DNA from: CAYSCW01 sp964449165
GTDB taxonomy: Bacteria > Acidobacteriota > Aminicenantia > Aminicenantales > Aminicenantaceae
Assembly: GCA_964449165.1 (NCBI GenBank)
Contig: CAYVAT010000003.1
Span: 121,173 to 185,172 of the forward strand
Direction: 5' to 3'
DNA: 64,000 nt
The notes beneath the pieces are model-generated. The model did not search any database, had not been told where the DNA came from, and was given only the letters and a program-made list of their open reading frames with translations. Shown here one piece after another: positions 35,265 to 43,389 of this stretch (the first letter of the stretch is position 1; each line of letters begins with the position of its first letter). Made by a program: the position numbers and the translations under genes.

Positions 35265-35702
35265 ATGGAACATAAAGAAATGGAAAGACGGTTATGCGTG
35301 AGGTTTGAAATCCCAGGAGCTACTGTCAACTACAAGAAAAAGTCTCTTCTCTCTTCTAAAGAGGAGTTCGATGAGGAGTTCTGCCCTGTGTTGGATATGA
35401 GCCGGGGCGGCCTTCGTTTTTTATGTCAGAATGAAATGAAGGTAAACAGTAAGATTGTCCTGAAAATCTCCATCCCAGGCGAAAAGATCCCTCTGACCCA
35501 GAAAGGTATTATTCGTTGGTCTTCATTTGCTGCTGGTAAAAGCTACAAGTACCAAATTGGAGTTCAGTTTAATCCCTATGGCGAAAAGAAAGACCAGAAT
35601 TATCCTGGAAACCTGGTTAAAATCATTGCCTTGGAACAAAAATTCTCCTCTCAAGAGAAGACAGCATCTGAGAGGACCGAAAAATTTGATGTCGAGGGTT
35701 AG
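35265..35702 (+). CDS. PilZ domain protein (putative c-di-GMP receptor)
   Basis: A 145-residue single PilZ domain. The two c-di-GMP binding elements are present: RxxxR in RRLCVRFEI and DxSxxG in LDMSRGGLRF. GVQFNPYG is typical of the last strand. Such proteins bind c-di-GMP and control motility, secretion or transcription partners. The two REC-GGDEF proteins encoded at 10-17 kb could supply the nucleotide, but that is inference. GGGAGG lies before the ATG. The C-terminal 25 residues are polar and probably disordered. It converges on glyS, overlapping it by four bases. Confidence 0.88.
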   Translation: MEHKEMERRLCVRFEIPGATVNYKKKSLLSSKEEFDEEFCPVLDMSRGGLRFLCQNEMKVNSKIVLKISIPGEKIPLTQKGIIRWSSFAAGKSYKYQIGVQFNPYGEKKDQNYPGNLVKIIALEQKFSSQEKTASERTEKFDVEG

Positions 35703-37786
35703 AATTTAGGATTTGATCTGTTTTGACCTTCTACTACCACATGAGAATAATCAGCTACTTGGAGGAAGAGTTTGCTTATTCCTTGAAGCAAGGCTAAGCG
35801 ATTCCGCCTAAGCCTCTTTTCCTCTGTCATGACTAGAACATTGTCAAAGAAGCTGTTGATTACTGATCTCATTCGAAAAATAAATCTTTGTGCTCTTAAA
35901 TAATCTCCTTTAGTTATAAGCGGAAGAACATTCTTCTTGATGATGGAAAAGGTTGTATACAGTTCTTTTTCCTCTTTTTCGGTAAAAAGATCGGGATTTA
36001 TCCTGTATTTTGGCTGGTCCCGCAAGATATTGTTGACTCTTTTGGCGATAAGGATCATCGGTTCGAAGTGTGAGCTATCCTTGAGAGTGTCTAAAGATTT
36101 TAATCGCAGGTAAGAATGGTAGATATCATCCATACCCACTCCAAGGGCAGCCTTTATCAGATCATAACTGTACCCTTCTCTTTCATAAATGTATTGAAGC
36201 CTGTTCTGGAAAAATTCAAGACAATAATTCTTGATTTCGTCCTTAGGTAGGATTAGCCTGTCGCCATAGCCTTTTATTAATATGTCCAGGAGACGAGGGA
36301 AAGAAAAGCTGAATTTTTTCTCCAGGATGACTTTACACACGCCGTGGGCATTCCGACGCAAACCAAATGGATCTTTAGATCCTGTGACTTCGATTCCGAT
36401 CCCCAGAACACCAACTATGGAATCCATTTTATCAGCTACAGAAAGGATAGCTCCATGTAAAGTACTAGGTGGTTCCTCCTCCAAGCTAAGAGGTTGATAC
36501 TGTTCGTAAATAGCTTTCCATACAGATGATGAATATCCTTCTTCTTTAGCATAGAGTCCGCCGACTTTTCCTTGAAGGGAAGGAAATTCTCTAACCATCT
36601 CAGTCAGCAAGTCTGCCTTTGACAATTCAGCTGCAAGCATCAATTCCTTTTTAATTTTCTTGTCGCCTACTTTGTCGCTCAGGTATGTGACGACTTTTTT
36701 CAGCCTCTTAGTCTTGTCCTCAAAACTTCCCAGTTTTTCTTGAAAAAGAATATGTTTCAACTGGGAAGATTTTTCTTTCAGAAGAGTCTTCAAATCCTGT
36801 TGCCAGAAAAATTTGGCATCTTCCAGGCGAGCTTTAAGCACTCTCTCGTTTCCTTTCCTGATCAGATTATCAGGATCCTGGAAGTTATCCGCAACACCCA
36901 CGAAACGGGAAAGCTGCCGTTTTCCCTTAACCACAGTGAGCAGGCTCTGACCCTCCTTCATGGCTGTACTCAAGATTTCTATGGGCAGCTTCAAATACAC
37001 TTTTGGAAACGAACCGAGAAAAACATAGGGATATTCCACGTCATAAGTCAGCTTTTCTAGAAGTTCTTCATCTGTGAGAAGCTGTGCCTGGAGCGAAGTC
37101 AGTTTTTTTTTCGTCTGATTGAGGATTATCTTTTGCCTCTCTCGTTCTTCAACAATCACCTTGTTCTGCTTCAACGCTGACTCGTATTCATGATAATCTT
37201 TTACTTTGATTTTTCTGGGAGAAAAAATCTTATGACCCCAGGTAAAGTCCACTGTTTTCACATCTCCCACAGAAAAAGAAAGGGATCTCTGGCCAAAAAG
37301 GCATAAGATGTTCTTGATAGGACGTGAAAATCTAAAGGGATTTTTTCCCCAGTGCATCATCTTGGGGAAAGAAAGAGCGGAAATAATTCGAGGAACGATT
37401 TTTATCAATATGTTTTGAGTGGGCAGTCCCTTTTCAATTTTTCTCAAGCCCAGATACTCTCCTCTGTCAGTCTGGATTACTTCTAATTCATCAAGGGAAA
37501 CACTCTGGGACTTGGTAAAACCCAAGGCCGCAGGCGTCGGTTTCCCTTCAGGCGAAAAGGCTATTGAACTTGGCGGTCCAATGACTTCTTCTTCCCTGTC
37601 TTTCTGAGAAGGAGCAAAATCACCCCTCACCACTAACCGCCGACAAGTGCCGTGCGTTTGAAGGCGGTAAACAACCACTTTTTCCTCTGCAAGTTCTTTT
37701 TGAAATCTCTCATCCAACTGGGACAGAGCAGACTTGATATGTGAAGCAGGCATCTCTTCAGTGTTGATTTCCAAGAGAAATTCCAT
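35699..37786 (-). CDS. glyS: glycyl-tRNA synthetase beta subunit
   Basis: The beta chain (695 residues) of the alpha2beta2 glycyl-tRNA synthetase; it binds and edits tRNA-Gly. Family signatures are FLLEINTEEMPASHI at the N-terminus, PKMMHWGKNPFRFSRPIK, FVGVADNFQDPD-like FVGVADNFQDPDNLIRKGNERVL (partial), SLQGKVGGLYAKEEG, and GSKDPFGLRRNAHGV. The C-terminal anticodon-binding part is FFDNVLVMTEEKRLRRNRLALL. The ATG shares a base with the glyQ stop; an adjacent TTG codon upstream is possible. It is the last gene of the glycine cluster. Confidence 0.95.
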   Translation of the reverse strand: MEFLLEINTEEMPASHIKSALSQLDERFQKELAEEKVVVYRLQTHGTCRRLVVRGDFAPSQKDREEEVIGPPSSIAFSPEGKPTPAALGFTKSQSVSLDELEVIQTDRGEYLGLRKIEKGLPTQNILIKIVPRIISALSFPKMMHWGKNPFRFSRPIKNILCLFGQRSLSFSVGDVKTVDFTWGHKIFSPRKIKVKDYHEYESALKQNKVIVEERERQKIILNQTKKKLTSLQAQLLTDEELLEKLTYDVEYPYVFLGSFPKVYLKLPIEILSTAMKEGQSLLTVVKGKRQLSRFVGVADNFQDPDNLIRKGNERVLKARLEDAKFFWQQDLKTLLKEKSSQLKHILFQEKLGSFEDKTKRLKKVVTYLSDKVGDKKIKKELMLAAELSKADLLTEMVREFPSLQGKVGGLYAKEEGYSSSVWKAIYEQYQPLSLEEEPPSTLHGAILSVADKMDSIVGVLGIGIEVTGSKDPFGLRRNAHGVCKVILEKKFSFSFPRLLDILIKGYGDRLILPKDEIKNYCLEFFQNRLQYIYEREGYSYDLIKAALGVGMDDIYHSYLRLKSLDTLKDSSHFEPMILIAKRVNNILRDQPKYRINPDLFTEKEEKELYTTFSIIKKNVLPLITKGDYLRAQRFIFRMRSVINSFFDNVLVMTEEKRLRRNRLALLQGISKLFLQVADYSHVVVEGQNRSNPKF

Positions 37787-38634
37787 CAAGCTCGCTCCTG
37801 TTGTTGGGTGTATTTCTTCGCAATATTATTCACCTGTTCTCTGATTTGAGCTATCATTTTAACCCTCTCAGTAACACTTATAGCTCCTCGTGAATCCAGG
37901 ATATTGAAGAAGTGAGAGCATTTTAAGCACATATCATAGGCAGGGAGAAGAAGATCCTTGTCTATGATGTCTTTAGCTTCTCTAAGATGCAGGAGAAAAG
38001 ATTCCCGCTGTGACTTGATGTTTGCTGCGCGGAAATTATATTCAGAGAATTCCTTCTCCTCCTGGAATCTCAATTCCCTGTATTTGACATCTTCAGACCA
38101 TTGAAGGTCGTAAATATCGCCTTTTCCCTCCAGGAACATCTCCAGTCTTTCCAGTCCATAGGTGATCTCCACAGGAACAGGGAAAAGATCTATTCCTCCT
38201 GCTTGTTGGAAGTAGGTAAACTGAGTGATTTCCAATCCGTCCAGAAGGATTTGCCAGCCCACTCCCCATGCCCCTATTGTTGGAGACTCCCAGTCATCCT
38301 CGTCGAAGCGGATATCATGGTCTTTAAGCTGAATGCCAAGAGAGGAAAGGCTGTCTAAATAGACCTGTTGAATATCCGGAGGTGATGGTTTGATGATCAC
38401 CTGGTACTGAAAATGTTTCTGAACTCTGTGCGGATTCTCTCCATATCTTCCGTCTGTGGGTCTCCGAGATGGCTGAACATAGGCCACTTTCCAAGGTCTA
38501 TTATCAAGAACCCGGAAAAACGTATCCGGTGTCATGGTTCCTGCGCCTACTTCCAGATCATAAGGTTGAGCCAGATAGCATCCCTGATCTGCCCAAAAAC
38601 TTTGGAGATTCATGATTAATTTTTGTATAGTCAT
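37786..38634 (-). CDS. glyQ: glycyl-tRNA synthetase alpha subunit
   Basis: The catalytic alpha chain (282 residues). It shows QSFWADQGCYLAQPYDLEVG, AGTMTPDTFFRVL, the motif VAYVQPSRRPTDGRYGENPH and TYGLERLEMFLEG. The ATG at 38634, preceded by AGGAAAA, is preferred over an upstream codon that would extend the protein into gcvPB with non-family residues. It lies just after gcvPB on the minus strand, so glycine breakdown and glycine tRNA charging probably share a transcript. Confidence 0.95.
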   Translation of the reverse strand: MTIQKLIMNLQSFWADQGCYLAQPYDLEVGAGTMTPDTFFRVLDNRPWKVAYVQPSRRPTDGRYGENPHRVQKHFQYQVIIKPSPPDIQQVYLDSLSSLGIQLKDHDIRFDEDDWESPTIGAWGVGWQILLDGLEITQFTYFQQAGGIDLFPVPVEITYGLERLEMFLEGKGDIYDLQWSEDVKYRELRFQEEKEFSEYNFRAANIKSQRESFLLHLREAKDIIDKDLLLPAYDMCLKCSHFFNILDSRGAISVTERVKMIAQIREQVNNIAKKYTQQQERA

Positions 38635-38657
38635 TTTTCCTGAAAAGGGATGCACCT

Positions 38658-40118
38658 TTATCCTTTGGTGTCTTTTTCCTCGCTCCATCTAAGCACCGGG
38701 TGGCGAGCGGCTGCGGTCTCGTCCAAACGTCTCACATAAGAATAATGAGGAGCCGTCTTTAACACATTTGGATTTTTTTTGGCTTCCTTGGCAATATTCT
38801 TCATGGCCTCTATGAACATATCCAGATCCCTCTTGCTTTCTGTCTCTGTGGGCTCAATCATCAAAGCTCCATGGACAACTAGAGGGAAAGACATGGTTGG
38901 GGGGTGAACGCCGAAGTCGATAAGCCGTTTGGCGATATCAACGTTAGAAACATCATGTTTACTTTGGTATTTATCTGAGAAAACACACTCATGAAGAGTA
39001 GGCGTTTTATAATCTAAATGATAGAGGCCTTCTAAACTCTTGCGTATGTAATTAGAGTTCAAGACAGCAGTTTCTGAGATTTCTTTCAGTCCTTCGGCAC
39101 CCAGAGAAAGCAAGTAAGCAAGGGCTTTAACCACGACAAGAAAATTCCCGTAGAAACTGCGCACCTTTCCGATACTCTTGGGACGATCGAAATTGAATCG
39201 ATATTTTCCGTTTTTCCTCTCGATAACGGGTAGAGGAAGGTAAGGCTCCAATTTCTTCTTCACTCCAACCGGCCCAGACCCTGGCCCTCCACCTCCATGG
39301 GGCGTGGAAAAGGTCTTGTGCAAGTTGAGATGGATGACATCCACATCCATATCCCCTGGTTTGCTCTTCCCGATCAAAGCATTCATGTTCGCGCCATCCA
39401 TGTAGATAAAGCCGCCTTTAGCATGAACGATTTTGGCAATTTTCTTGATCTTGTTCTCGAAGATACCCAATGTATTCGGGTTAGTGATCATCAGCGCGGC
39501 CACATCCTCTGTCATTGTTTGAAAAAGATAATCTAGATCCACTGTTCCCTGTCTGTTGGATTTTATTTCACGTACATTATACCCGCAGATATGAGCGCTG
39601 GAAGGATTCGTACCGTGCGCTGAATCTGGAATGAGAACGATTTTTCTGGGAGCTCCCTGTTCCTCATGATAGGCACGGATAATCATCATGCCCACCAGCT
39701 CTCCCTGAGCTCCAGCTGATGGTTGAAAAGTGAAGGCATCCATGCCTGTAATCTCGATCAACAGATTTTCTGTCTTTTTAAGAATTTCTAAGTTTCCTTG
39801 GACAAGATTCTGAGGGGCAAAGGGATGGGCAGACTGGAAGGCATGAAGAGCAGCGATTTTTTCGTTTATCTTGGGATTGTATTTCATGGTGCAGGAACCT
39901 AATGGGTAAAAACCCTCGTCCACACTGTAATTTGTGCGGGAAATCCGATGGAAGTGCCTGACAATTTCCACCTCCGAGACTTCAGGAAATCCCTTGATCT
40001 CTTTCCTTGTCTGAATATTCTTCAGTATGTTCTCATCCTGGGGAACATCCAACTTAGGAAGGGAACAGGCTTTTTTCCCTTTGTCACTGATCTCAAAGAT
40101 GAGTGGCTCTCTTATCAT
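38658..40118 (-). CDS. gcvPB: glycine dehydrogenase (decarboxylating) subunit 2
   Basis: The C-terminal half of the split P-protein (486 residues). It has the PLP-binding lysine in HLNLHKTFSTPHGGGGPGSG, with YMDGANMNALIG, FTFQPSAGAQGE and PDSAHGTNPSSA before it. With gcvPA it decarboxylates glycine and passes the aminomethyl group to the lipoyl arm of GcvH. Split P-proteins occur in many anaerobes and thermophiles. AAGGAAAG precedes the ATG. Confidence 0.95.
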   Translation of the reverse strand: MIREPLIFEISDKGKKACSLPKLDVPQDENILKNIQTRKEIKGFPEVSEVEIVRHFHRISRTNYSVDEGFYPLGSCTMKYNPKINEKIAALHAFQSAHPFAPQNLVQGNLEILKKTENLLIEITGMDAFTFQPSAGAQGELVGMMIIRAYHEEQGAPRKIVLIPDSAHGTNPSSAHICGYNVREIKSNRQGTVDLDYLFQTMTEDVAALMITNPNTLGIFENKIKKIAKIVHAKGGFIYMDGANMNALIGKSKPGDMDVDVIHLNLHKTFSTPHGGGGPGSGPVGVKKKLEPYLPLPVIERKNGKYRFNFDRPKSIGKVRSFYGNFLVVVKALAYLLSLGAEGLKEISETAVLNSNYIRKSLEGLYHLDYKTPTLHECVFSDKYQSKHDVSNVDIAKRLIDFGVHPPTMSFPLVVHGALMIEPTETESKRDLDMFIEAMKNIAKEAKKNPNVLKTAPHYSYVRRLDETAAARHPVLRWSEEKDTKG

Positions 40119-40177
40119 CTTTCCTTACTCAAATCGGGTTCGATGGAAGAACAGGTTGCCTGCTTCATCATATCCTG

Positions 40178-41524
40178 CTAGTTCAGGGTTTCATTCAGCT
40201 CTCGCACAAGCCGGTCGATATCTTCTTTTTTATGGGTCTCAGTTACACAGAGAAGGGCGCATCGGCGAAGTTCTGAAAAATCCTCCTCCAACCCAAATCC
40301 GCCGATGATGCTTTTCTTCCTCAGTTTCCTGCCGACTTTTGCCCAGCCCTCAGAGAATTCAAGAACAAACTCGTTGAAAAAAGTGCCTGAAAATTTCTGT
40401 TTGACACCTTTGATGCGTGTTAATTTTTTCAGAGCATAATGAGCCTTTTGAAAGTTCTGCCAGGCCAGCTCTTGAAGTCCCTTCTTGCCCATTGTTTCCA
40501 GGTAGACGGCAGCTCTGAGGGCACACCATGCCTGGTTGGTACAGATGTTAGAAGTGGCCTTTTCTCTCCTTATATGCTGTTCTCTAGTAGATAATGTCAG
40601 GACAAAACCTCTCTTCCCCTCCATATCCTTGGTTTCACCTGCGATGCGGCCAGGAAACTGACGAAGGAATTCCTTTCGACAGCCCATAAAGCCAAGATAA
40701 GGTCCGCCATAACTCAAGGGGATGCCAAAGGATTGTCCCTCTCCGGTAACAATGTCCGCGCCAAGAGGACCAGGGGCTTCCAGTTGTCCCAATGAAATAG
40801 GTTCAGTAATGACCACCACTGAAAGGGCATCTACCCTGTGGGCCAGGCTTGAAACCATCTTCACGTCTTCGATAATTCCCATAAAATTGGGCGACTGAAT
40901 AACCACTGCTGCGGTATTTTTATCCATATTTTTTTTCAACTCTTCAATATCCAATCTTCCTGAATCCCGATAGCCGACAACTTCCCCAAGAATGTCCAAA
41001 TTTTTTGTGTATGTTTCAATAACTTTCCTGTATTCTGGATGAAGAGTTCTAGCTATAAGAACTTTGTTCCTTCCTTTGATCCTATGGGCCATTAACACTG
41101 CTTCAGCAGCTCCTGAGGCTCCGTCATAGAGAGAGGCATTGGCGATATCCATCCCTGTCAGCTGGCAGATCAGAGTCTGGTACTCAAAGATTATTTGAAG
41201 GGTTCCTTGGCTCAGCTCAGGCTGATAAGGGGTGTAAGGGCTGATAAATTCACCACGGGAACTCAGGTAATCCACAACGGCTGGAATAAAATGGCTGTAG
41301 GCGCCTGCTCCCAGAAAGGAAAGGTAACCAGAATATTGGTTCTTCTCTCCTAGCTCGCGAAGATATTGTTCTAGGTCAGCTTCTGGCAACGGTTCTGGCA
41401 AGGAGAGATTTTTCTTTAATCTTAAATCTTTGGGGATGGAGCGAAAAAGATCTTCAGCCGAAGAAATGTTGACTTTAGCCAGCATCTCCTTTTTATCTTT
41501 TTCGCTTAAAGATATGTATCTCAT
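40178..41524 (-). CDS. gcvPA: glycine dehydrogenase (decarboxylating) subunit 1
   Basis: The N-terminal half of the split P-protein (448 residues). Recognisable parts are FLGAGAYSHFIPAVVDYL, YTPYQPELSQGTLQIIFEYQ, ANASLYDGASGAAEAVLMA and YGGPYLGFMGC. It lacks the PLP lysine, as expected for this subunit, and forms the active site together with gcvPB. A 59-base gap separates it from gcvPB, and it begins 33 bases after gcvH on the same strand. No strong Shine-Dalgarno is seen. Confidence 0.95.
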   Translation of the reverse strand: MRYISLSEKDKKEMLAKVNISSAEDLFRSIPKDLRLKKNLSLPEPLPEADLEQYLRELGEKNQYSGYLSFLGAGAYSHFIPAVVDYLSSRGEFISPYTPYQPELSQGTLQIIFEYQTLICQLTGMDIANASLYDGASGAAEAVLMAHRIKGRNKVLIARTLHPEYRKVIETYTKNLDILGEVVGYRDSGRLDIEELKKNMDKNTAAVVIQSPNFMGIIEDVKMVSSLAHRVDALSVVVITEPISLGQLEAPGPLGADIVTGEGQSFGIPLSYGGPYLGFMGCRKEFLRQFPGRIAGETKDMEGKRGFVLTLSTREQHIRREKATSNICTNQAWCALRAAVYLETMGKKGLQELAWQNFQKAHYALKKLTRIKGVKQKFSGTFFNEFVLEFSEGWAKVGRKLRKKSIIGGFGLEEDFSELRRCALLCVTETHKKEDIDRLVRELNETLN

Positions 41525-41557
41525 TGCAGAAAAGAGGAATACATTTCGGATGAATAA

Positions 41558-41944
41558 TTAATCCTCGATTCCCTCTATAAATTTTTCATATTCATCAGCG
41601 GACATCAATTTCTGTAATTCCGCTTCATCTTTTATTTTGACTCGTATGATCCAGCCTTTTCCATGGGGATCTTGGTTGACCAATTCAGGAGAGTCATCCA
41701 ATTTTTCATTCAGTTCGATTACCTCTCCGGATACGGGAGAATAGATATCAGAGACAGCCTTCACAGATTCGATAACACCGATGGATTGGTGGAATTCCAG
41801 CTTTTTCCCAACTTCAGGCAGCTCCACATAGACGACATCCCCCAGCTGCTTTTGAGCAAAGTCAGTGATTCCCACTGTTGCTTTTTTGCCCTCCACTTTG
41901 ATCCATTCATGATCCTTGGTGTAATAATAATCATCAGAATACAT
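41558..41944 (-). CDS. gcvH: glycine cleavage system H protein
   Basis: The lipoyl carrier of glycine cleavage, 128 residues. The lipoylated lysine is Lys62 in GVIESVKAVSDIYSPVSG, and the start DYYYTKDHEWIKVEG and the middle VGITDFAQKQLGDVVYVELP are typical. It shuttles the aminomethyl group and reducing equivalents between P, T and L proteins. A strong Shine-Dalgarno (AAAGGAGG) precedes the ATG. The L protein (dihydrolipoamide dehydrogenase) gene is not in the window. Confidence 0.96.
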   Translation of the reverse strand: MYSDDYYYTKDHEWIKVEGKKATVGITDFAQKQLGDVVYVELPEVGKKLEFHQSIGVIESVKAVSDIYSPVSGEVIELNEKLDDSPELVNQDPHGKGWIIRVKIKDEAELQKLMSADEYEKFIEGIED

Positions 41945-41998
41945 GTCCTTCCTCCTTTATGAAGTAAAGGGTAAGACGATCTTTATGACCTTTTACGA

Positions 41999-43105
41999 TT
42001 AGCGATTTGCTGCTTTTTTTACGATTCTTTTATAAAAGGGCGTAGTAACGACCTTAGCTTTAGACTTTTTCTGGCGTATTTCGATTTCGAATTCCATGTC
42101 AACTTCTGCGTACTCTACAGGAAGATAGGTCAAACCGATGTTCTTTTTTAAATAAGGTGCATAGGAGCCTGAAGTCACTTCAGAAACCTTATGGCCTTCG
42201 ATAAATACAGGATAGTGGGATCGGGCGATTCCAGCATCCAGCGTCTCAAATCCCACCAGCTTTCGTTTAATTCCTTCTTCTTTCTGGTTGAGAAGCGCCT
42301 GCCGGCCTAAAAAATCTCCTTTGTCAAACTTCACCAGCCAGCCAAGGCCTGCTTCCAGCACGGTGGTGGTCTCGTCAATATCGTTACCATAGAGCATGAG
42401 CACGGCTTCAAGACGCAGCGTGTCCCTCGCCCCTAATCCCACAGGAACAAGGCCGTTTTCTTCGCCCTGCGCCAGAATCACTTCCCAAATTTTTTCCGGT
42501 TGGCGAGAGAGGGTATAGATTTCAAAACCATCTTCCCCAGTGTATCCTGTGCGAGAGACAAGAACTTCTTCTCCCTCTATTTTGCTACGAGCATGGCGGA
42601 AACTCTTCATTTCCTCCAAGTTGATCTCGGTGAGCGGCTGAAGAATATCCAAAGCTTTGGGACCTTGAAGAGCAATTTGAGTGTATTCGTCGCTCTTGTT
42701 TTCGATCTTCACATCGAATCCGTCTCTATGGTCGAGTATCCAACGGTAATCTTTGTCAGAATTTGCTGCATTGACCACTAAAAGATATTCTTCTGGGCTC
42801 AGGCAGTAAACCAACAGATCATCTATAAAAGTTCCTTGAGGGGTAGTGAGGGCTGTGTATTGGGCTCTTTCTGAAGTCAAGCGAGAGGCATCATTTGGAG
42901 TGAGATGCTGAACCAGATTGAGCGCTTCCCTTCCGGAGATGATGATCTCTCCCATATGACTGACATCGAAAACACCAGCTTTGGTCCGCACAGCAAGATG
43001 TTCATTGATGATTCCAGAAAACTCAACCGGCATCTCCCAGCCAAAAAATTCGATCATCCTGCCTCCGAGTTTCCTATGGGAGGAATAGAGGCGGGTTCTC
43101 TTCAT
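41999..43105 (-). CDS. gcvT: glycine cleavage system T protein (aminomethyltransferase)
   Basis: GcvT moves the one-carbon unit from the H protein to tetrahydrofolate. The 368 residues include GWEMPVEFSGIINEHLAVR, FDVSHMGEI, LTPNDASRL, RTGYTGEDGFEIY and LGARDTLRLEAVLMLYG, and the C-terminal barrel (SGSYAPYLKKNIGLTYLP). The start at 43105 (MKRTRLYSSHRKLGG) follows AGAGAGGTG; a start 33 bases further upstream has no ribosome site. It heads the gcvT-gcvH-gcvPA-gcvPB-glyQ-glyS series and diverges from argS. Confidence 0.95.
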   Translation of the reverse strand: MKRTRLYSSHRKLGGRMIEFFGWEMPVEFSGIINEHLAVRTKAGVFDVSHMGEIIISGREALNLVQHLTPNDASRLTSERAQYTALTTPQGTFIDDLLVYCLSPEEYLLVVNAANSDKDYRWILDHRDGFDVKIENKSDEYTQIALQGPKALDILQPLTEINLEEMKSFRHARSKIEGEEVLVSRTGYTGEDGFEIYTLSRQPEKIWEVILAQGEENGLVPVGLGARDTLRLEAVLMLYGNDIDETTTVLEAGLGWLVKFDKGDFLGRQALLNQKEEGIKRKLVGFETLDAGIARSHYPVFIEGHKVSEVTSGSYAPYLKKNIGLTYLPVEYAEVDMEFEIEIRQKKSKAKVVTTPFYKRIVKKAANR

Positions 43106-43201
43106 CTTCACCTCTCTTCGAAAATAATTTACTACCATATTATCCTGGACGATGCAAGAGAAATCGATGAAGGGAATAGCAACATCCCTGGTATTAGGCT
43201 T

Positions 43202-43289
43202 CAGTTCCTATTCATCCTCGCCAAGACCCTCCCACCCTTCCACTATGGGCTTCGGATTGAGGGGAATCGGGGCTTCTCTGCCTAATAGG
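43202..43289. repeat. dispersed intergenic repeat, copy A
   Basis: This element lies between the divergent gcvT and argS. The central part, from CATCCTCGCC to GAGGGGAA, matches copy B at 55363-55449 with five differences in about 54 bases. In copy A the outer arms have decayed and no longer pair well. It has no coding potential of its own. It was checked as a glycine riboswitch because of its position upstream of gcvT, but the same element occurs before unrelated genes. Confidence 0.75.
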
Positions 43290-43349
43290 CTGAATTCTCG
43301 TTTAATGCTTATCTAACAATTGTGTTTTTCTTCAAAATAACAGCCGGGC

Positions 43350-43377
43350 TTGTACCCAGATGGAAATTTGTTATAAT
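43350..43377 (+). promoter_or_regulatory. putative promoter of argS (near-leaderless)
   Basis: TTGTAC (43350-43355) and a perfect -10 TATAAT (43372-43377) are 16 bases apart. The argS ATG lies 12 bases after the -10 and has no Shine-Dalgarno, so the transcript would start only about six bases before the gene. Confidence 0.55.
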
Positions 43378-43389
43378 TATTAGCCTAAA

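Noticed and set aside
43106..43389. Glycine riboswitch upstream of gcvT
   Set aside because: The gcvT-strand sequence lacks the tandem aptamer pattern, and its most structured part is a repeat also found between GH97 and mutY.
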